From: Bauldia sp.
GTDB lineage: Bacteria > Pseudomonadota > Alphaproteobacteria > Rhizobiales > Kaistiaceae
NCBI GenBank assembly: GCA_037200845.1
Contig: JBBCGQ010000001.1
Location: 2,232,001 to 2,296,000, forward strand
Direction of reading: 5' to 3'
DNA length: 64,000 nucleotides
Shown here piece by piece: positions 61,673 through 64,000 of the stretch (position 1 is the stretch's first letter; the number at the start of each line of letters is the position of its first letter). The notes beneath the pieces were generated by a model, which did not search any database, was not told where the DNA came from, and saw nothing but the letters and a program-made list of their open reading frames with translations. The position numbers and the translations under genes were made by a program.

Positions 61673-61705
61673 CTAGAGCTTCTCGACCTGCCCGTATTCC
61701 AGTTC
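61673..61705 (-). pseudogene. Orphan copy of the nusG 3' end
   Basis: On the minus strand these 33 bp read ELEYGQVEKL-stop, the same ten residues and stop as the real nusG end at 61778-61810. The DNA differs at 4 positions (Leu CTC/CTT, Val GTC/GTG, Gly GGG/GGC, Leu CTG/CTC, orphan/nusG), all third-codon and synonymous. Upstream of ELEY the similarity ends. The pattern indicates a coding past and suggests the tail of a resident nusG left behind when the gene was replaced by a diverged allele. Confidence 0.7.
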
Positions 61706-61709
61706 GCCA

Positions 61710-61730
61710 CCGTTTCGCTTCGCGAAACGG
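61710..61730. promoter_or_regulatory. Perfect hairpin in the nusG-rplK gap
   Basis: CCGTTTCGC pairs with GCGAAACGG around TTC, 9 bp, directly upstream (on the minus strand) of the orphan nusG tail. On the plus strand it would be followed by CACTTTTTC, giving a terminator-like arrangement, but no plus-strand gene leads into it. It may mark the junction of the nusG rearrangement. Confidence 0.6.
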
Positions 61731-61777
61731 GGCACTTTTTCATGCGAAGAATGGTCGAACTCGAATGACCACCGTCG

Positions 61778-62308
61778 CTAAAGCTTCTCCACCTGGCCGT
61801 ATTCGAGTTCGACCGGAGTTGCCCGGCCGAAAATCGAAACCGCCACCTTGAGGCGGGCACGGACTTCGTCGACTTCCTCGACCAGTCCGTTGAAGGAAGC
61901 GAACGGACCGTCCGCCACCCGAACCTGTTCGCCGATCTCGAAGGAGACCGACGGCTTGGGACGCTCCACGCCTTCCTGCACCTGTTGCAGGATGCGGCTC
62001 GCCTCCGCTTCCGAAATCGCCATCGGCTTGTTGTCGGCGCCGAGGAAGCCGGTGACCTTCGGTGTGTTCTTGATGAGGTGATAGGCCTCATCCGTCATCG
62101 TCATCTTCACCAGCACGTAGCCGGGAAAGAACTTGCGCTCTGCATCGACCTTGCGGCCGCGGCGCACCTCGACCACCTTTTCGGTCGGCACGAGGATTTC
62201 ATCGAACAGGTCCGCAAGCCCGGTCTGCTGGGCCTTCTCACGGATCGAGTCGGCGACCTTGCGCTCGAAATTCGAATAGGCGTGGACGATGTACCACTTC
62301 TTTTCCAT
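61778..62308 (-). CDS. nusG: Transcription termination/antitermination protein NusG
   Basis: Processivity factor that couples RNA polymerase to Rho or, through S10, to the ribosome. 176 residues: NGN domain with WYIVHAYSNFERKVADSIRE and GYVLVKMTMTDEAYHLIKNT; KOW domain with FEIGEQVRVADGPFASFNGL and EEVDEVRARLKVAVSIFGRA then TPVELEYGQVEKL. Length and spacing are normal. A 33-bp orphan of its tail lies 105 bp downstream. Confidence 0.98.
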   Translation of the reverse strand: MEKKWYIVHAYSNFERKVADSIREKAQQTGLADLFDEILVPTEKVVEVRRGRKVDAERKFFPGYVLVKMTMTDEAYHLIKNTPKVTGFLGADNKPMAISEAEASRILQQVQEGVERPKPSVSFEIGEQVRVADGPFASFNGLVEEVDEVRARLKVAVSIFGRATPVELEYGQVEKL

Positions 62309-62326
62309 TAGACCCGCTGCCGCCCC

Positions 62327-62539
62327 TTAGCCCGTCGTGCCGCTGCCAAGGCCCAAAAGGAACTTCACCGCGTAGCTGATGACCTGGTCGGCGGTCAGAA
62401 AGAAGATCGCCGCCAGGAACGCCATTGCGATCACCATGACCGTGGAAACCGCCGTCTCGCGCCGGCTCGGCCAGACGACCTTGCCCGCTTCCGCCCGCAC
62501 CTGCTGGAGGAATTGAAGAGGATTGGTTCTTTCGGCCAT
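62327..62539 (-). CDS. secE: Preprotein translocase subunit SecE
   Basis: Single-span SecE of 70 residues, the short alphaproteobacterial form. The amphipathic clamp PLQFLQQVRAEAGKVVWPSR with the conserved VxWPSRxE and one membrane helix (VSTVMVIAMAFLAAIFFLTA). It stabilises SecY. 18 bp upstream of nusG; promoter and hairpin in front of it. Confidence 0.97.
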   Translation of the reverse strand: MAERTNPLQFLQQVRAEAGKVVWPSRRETAVSTVMVIAMAFLAAIFFLTADQVISYAVKFLLGLGSGTTG

Positions 62540-62557
62540 GTACCGCTCATAACTGAT

Positions 62558-62587
62558 CGACGCGCGAACCTATTGGCTCGCGCGTCG
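62558..62587 (-). promoter_or_regulatory. Hairpin in the secE leader
   Basis: CGACGCGCGA (62558-62567) pairs perfectly with TCGCGCGTCG (62578-62587), 10 bp with a 10-nt loop, placed 19 bp before the secE start and just after the predicted transcription start. No T tract follows. It could affect secE translation or protect the 5' end. Confidence 0.6.
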
Positions 62588-62603
62588 GGCGCTTAGGGAA
62601 GGC

Positions 62604-62632
62604 TACATAAGGCCTTTGGAAAGGATTCTCAA
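62604..62632 (-). promoter_or_regulatory. Probable secE-nusG promoter
   Basis: On the minus strand TTGAGA (62627-62632), a 17-bp spacer, and TATGTA (62604-62609). Transcription would begin near 62597, leaving a leader of about 58 nt before secE that contains one hairpin. A second, weaker TTGAC box lies upstream at about 62660. Confidence 0.55.
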
Positions 62633-62729
62633 GCCCGATAACCCGGGAAAAAGCACGCCGTCAAGCGCTATTTGTGGCCATTCAGAGGCACCCATGCCGC
62701 AAGGCAGCATTTCAGCCGTAAAACAGCGC

Positions 62730-62805
<76 letters not shown>

Positions 62806-62857
62806 AGCGCTGGCGTCGAGATAACAAGCGGCCCCTCCGACCGCAAGCGCTCGCGCG

Positions 62858-63487
62858 CTAATCCTCGATCGAAACTACGGTCCCCGACCCGACCGAGCGT
62901 CCACCCTCGGTCACGTCGAACGTGTCGCCGACCAGCAGCGCCACCGGGTCCTCGAGCTCCACCGGCACCGTCGCCTTGCCGCCAGGCGCCAGAGTGGCAT
63001 CGCCCAGCTTCAGCGTCGCGCTGACGCTCGCCGTAAATATCGCGAGCAGCGGCCGGTATCCGTCGGCTACCGGCGTCGAGCGCCCGCCCTCGGCGGCGAG
63101 CGTGATCTCCGCGGTGACGTGCGTATGCGCCGTCACCGAACCCGGCGCCGCGATGACGCGCCCGCGCTCGATCGTGTCCTGGTCGACGCCGCGGAGCAGC
63201 ACCCCGACGTCGTCGCCGGCCTTCGCGCTATCGACGTTGGCGGCATGGATCTGCAACTGCAGCACGGTCGCCTTGATCGGCGCCCCCGCTCCGCCGACGA
63301 CCTCGACCGCATCGCCGGTGTGGATTTCCCCGCGCACCACAGTGCCGAGGGCCACCGTCCCCATCCCCGAAATCGGGAAGACATCGGCGACCGGCAGGAA
63401 CAAGGCGTCGTCCGCCCGCGCCATGCCCGTCAAAGCGACGACCGCACCGGTAACCAGCACGGCCCGGCGCATAAACGCGAAAATCAT
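62858..63487 (-). CDS. Secreted EF-Tu domain 2-3 protein (GTPase domain absent)
   Basis: 209 residues. Residues 1-25 are a Sec signal (MIFAFMRRAVLVTGAVVALT, cleavage after ARA at 25). From residue 29 it aligns end to end with EF-Tu domains 2 and 3: LFLPVADVFPISGMGTVALG with tuf [40 protein letters not shown] with [29 protein letters not shown] with [25 protein letters not shown] with [16 protein letters not shown]. None of the GTPase motifs is present, so it cannot be an elongation factor. GGGGGA lies about 4 bp before the ATG. It occupies the classical tufB place (tRNA-Tyr, tRNA-Gly, this gene, tRNA-Trp, secE). Role unknown; probably periplasmic or surface bound. Confidence 0.88.
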   Translation of the reverse strand: MIFAFMRRAVLVTGAVVALTGMARADDALFLPVADVFPISGMGTVALGTVVRGEIHTGDAVEVVGGAGAPIKATVLQLQIHAANVDSAKAGDDVGVLLRGVDQDTIERGRVIAAPGSVTAHTHVTAEITLAAEGGRSTPVADGYRPLLAIFTASVSATLKLGDATLAPGGKATVPVELEDPVALLVGDTFDVTEGGRSVGSGTVVSIED

Positions 63488-63511
63488 CAGATCCCCCGGA
63501 TTGTTATTGTT

Positions 63512-63584
63512 GGAGCGGGTGAAGGGAATCGAACCCTCGTCATCAGCTTGGAAGGCTGTTGCTCTACCATTGAGCTACACCCGC
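63512..63584 (-). tRNA. tRNA-Gly (anticodon TCC)
   Basis: 73-nt gene with encoded CCA. Acceptor GCGGGTG/CACCCGC, D arm TAGCTCAATGGTAGAGC, anticodon loop CTTCCAA giving TCC, T arm GAGGGTTCGATTCCCTTC. Lies 24 bp upstream of the secreted EF-Tu-like gene and may share its transcript. Confidence 0.97.
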
Positions 63585-63665
63585 GAACCAAGAACCACTG
63601 TACAGGATCGGCGTGTCCGGCCGAAAGGGCGTGGCTGCGCCACGCGTAGCCCGAAGGGCGAAGCG

Positions 63666-63751
63666 TGGTGGGAGAGGTAGGACTCGAACCTACGAAGGCG
63701 TAAGCCAGCGGATTTACAGTCCGCCCCCTTTGCCACTCGGGACACTCTCCC
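63666..63751 (-). tRNA. tRNA-Tyr (anticodon GTA)
   Basis: 86-nt class II gene with encoded CCA. Acceptor GGGAGAG/CTCTCCC, D arm CCCGAGTGGCAAAGGGG, anticodon loop CTGTAAA giving GTA, long variable arm, T arm GTAGGTTCGAGTCCTAC. First gene of the tRNA-Tyr, tRNA-Gly, EF-Tu-like cluster. Confidence 0.97.
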
Positions 63752-63843
63752 CCTTGGAGCGGCCGGAGCCGCCCGAAAAAGGTCGGCGTCTTATGGCGAC
63801 GGGCCTGTTTGCTGTCAACGCGCCGCGTATCTATAGAAGCGTG

Positions 63844-64000
63844 ATGCCGGCACCTCCTTCCCATACCGCGGCCGAAACCGCGCTGCGGCGCTACGCCCTG
63901 TCGCTTCCCGAGGCGTCGGAGCAGTTTCCGTGGGGCGAGCGCGTCATCAAGGTGCGCGGCAAGATCTTCGTGTTCCTCGGGCTGGTCGAGGATCAGCTCC
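63844..64000 (+). CDS. MmcQ/YjbR family protein, truncated by the window end
   Basis: The first 52 codons read MPAPPSHTAAETALRRYALS then LPEASEQFPWGERVIKVRGK with the family pattern LPEAxExFPWGxxxxKVxxKIFVF (KIFVFLGLVED here). YjbR proteins have a small CyaY-like DNA-binding fold; the function is uncertain. ATG 63844 is used; a GTG one codon earlier is possible. The gene continues outside the window. Divergent from the tRNA-Tyr cluster. Confidence 0.8.
   Translation, partial: MPAPPSHTAAETALRRYALSLPEASEQFPWGERVIKVRGKIFVFLGLVEDQL

Noticed and set aside
63487-63864. A 125-codon minus-strand frame over tRNA-Gly and tRNA-Tyr
   Set aside because: It spans two clear tRNA genes and has no domain.

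Overview
The window is a GC-rich alphaproteobacterial chromosome segment, most likely from the order Hyphomicrobiales (Rhizobiales). The evidence is the continuous rpoBC / rpsL-rpsG-fusA-tuf / S10-spc-alpha gene order, the clpS-clpA and mipZ-panC neighbourhoods, the rplQ-degQ-rarA-crcB-rluA-ATP12 neighbourhood, IalB, phasin and DUF1489 proteins, and the mosaic palindromic repeats common in this order. There are no phage, transposon, CRISPR or rRNA genes. Layout: (1) 1-10,100 holds clpS-clpA, a phasin with a two-site PhaR-like operator, a SPOR-domain penicillin-binding DD-peptidase, a DnaJ/VWA pair, two tandem MipZ ATPases, and panC interrupted by one extra C. (2) 10,100-28,450 is ordinary accessory and housekeeping sequence. 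It includes DUF1489, kup, small secreted proteins, an aminotransferase plus Gfo/Idh/MocA oxidoreductase pair that may be GnnB/GnnA of lipid A synthesis (the oxidoreductase is also frameshifted), tRNA-Leu, a ferritin-like protein, lipB, IalB, DUF72, an ATP12-type chaperone, an RluA-family pseudouridine synthase carrying an in-frame palindromic repeat, crcB, two gamma-glutamylcyclotransferase-like proteins, rarA and degQ. (3) 28,780-47,500 is the ribosomal superoperon on the minus strand, from rpsL to rplQ, with a consensus-like promoter far upstream of rpsL and prominent hairpins between tuf and rpsJ and between rpsM and rpsK. (4) 47,766-50,203 is a tandem pair of MFS transporters on the plus strand, wedged between rpsL and rpoC. 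(5) 50,395-62,640 is rpoC, rpoB, rplL, rplJ, rplA, rplK, nusG and secE on the minus strand. (6) 62,730-63,751 is tRNA-Trp, a secreted EF-Tu-like protein, tRNA-Gly and tRNA-Tyr, and the window closes inside a YjbR/MmcQ gene. The most striking observation is at 62,858-63,487. At the position that tufB occupies in many bacteria (tRNA-Tyr, tRNA-Gly, tufB, then tRNA-Trp, secE, nusG) lies an intact 209-codon gene for EF-Tu domains 2 and 3 only. The GTPase domain is absent and an export signal stands in its place. It looks like a second elongation-factor gene that has been converted into an envelope protein. A second unusual trace is a 33-bp copy of the nusG 3' end downstream of nusG that differs only at synonymous third positions, which suggests replacement of nusG by recombination. 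Both frameshifted genes (panC and the Gfo oxidoreductase) break in short G/C runs, so consensus error must be excluded before either is called a pseudogene.
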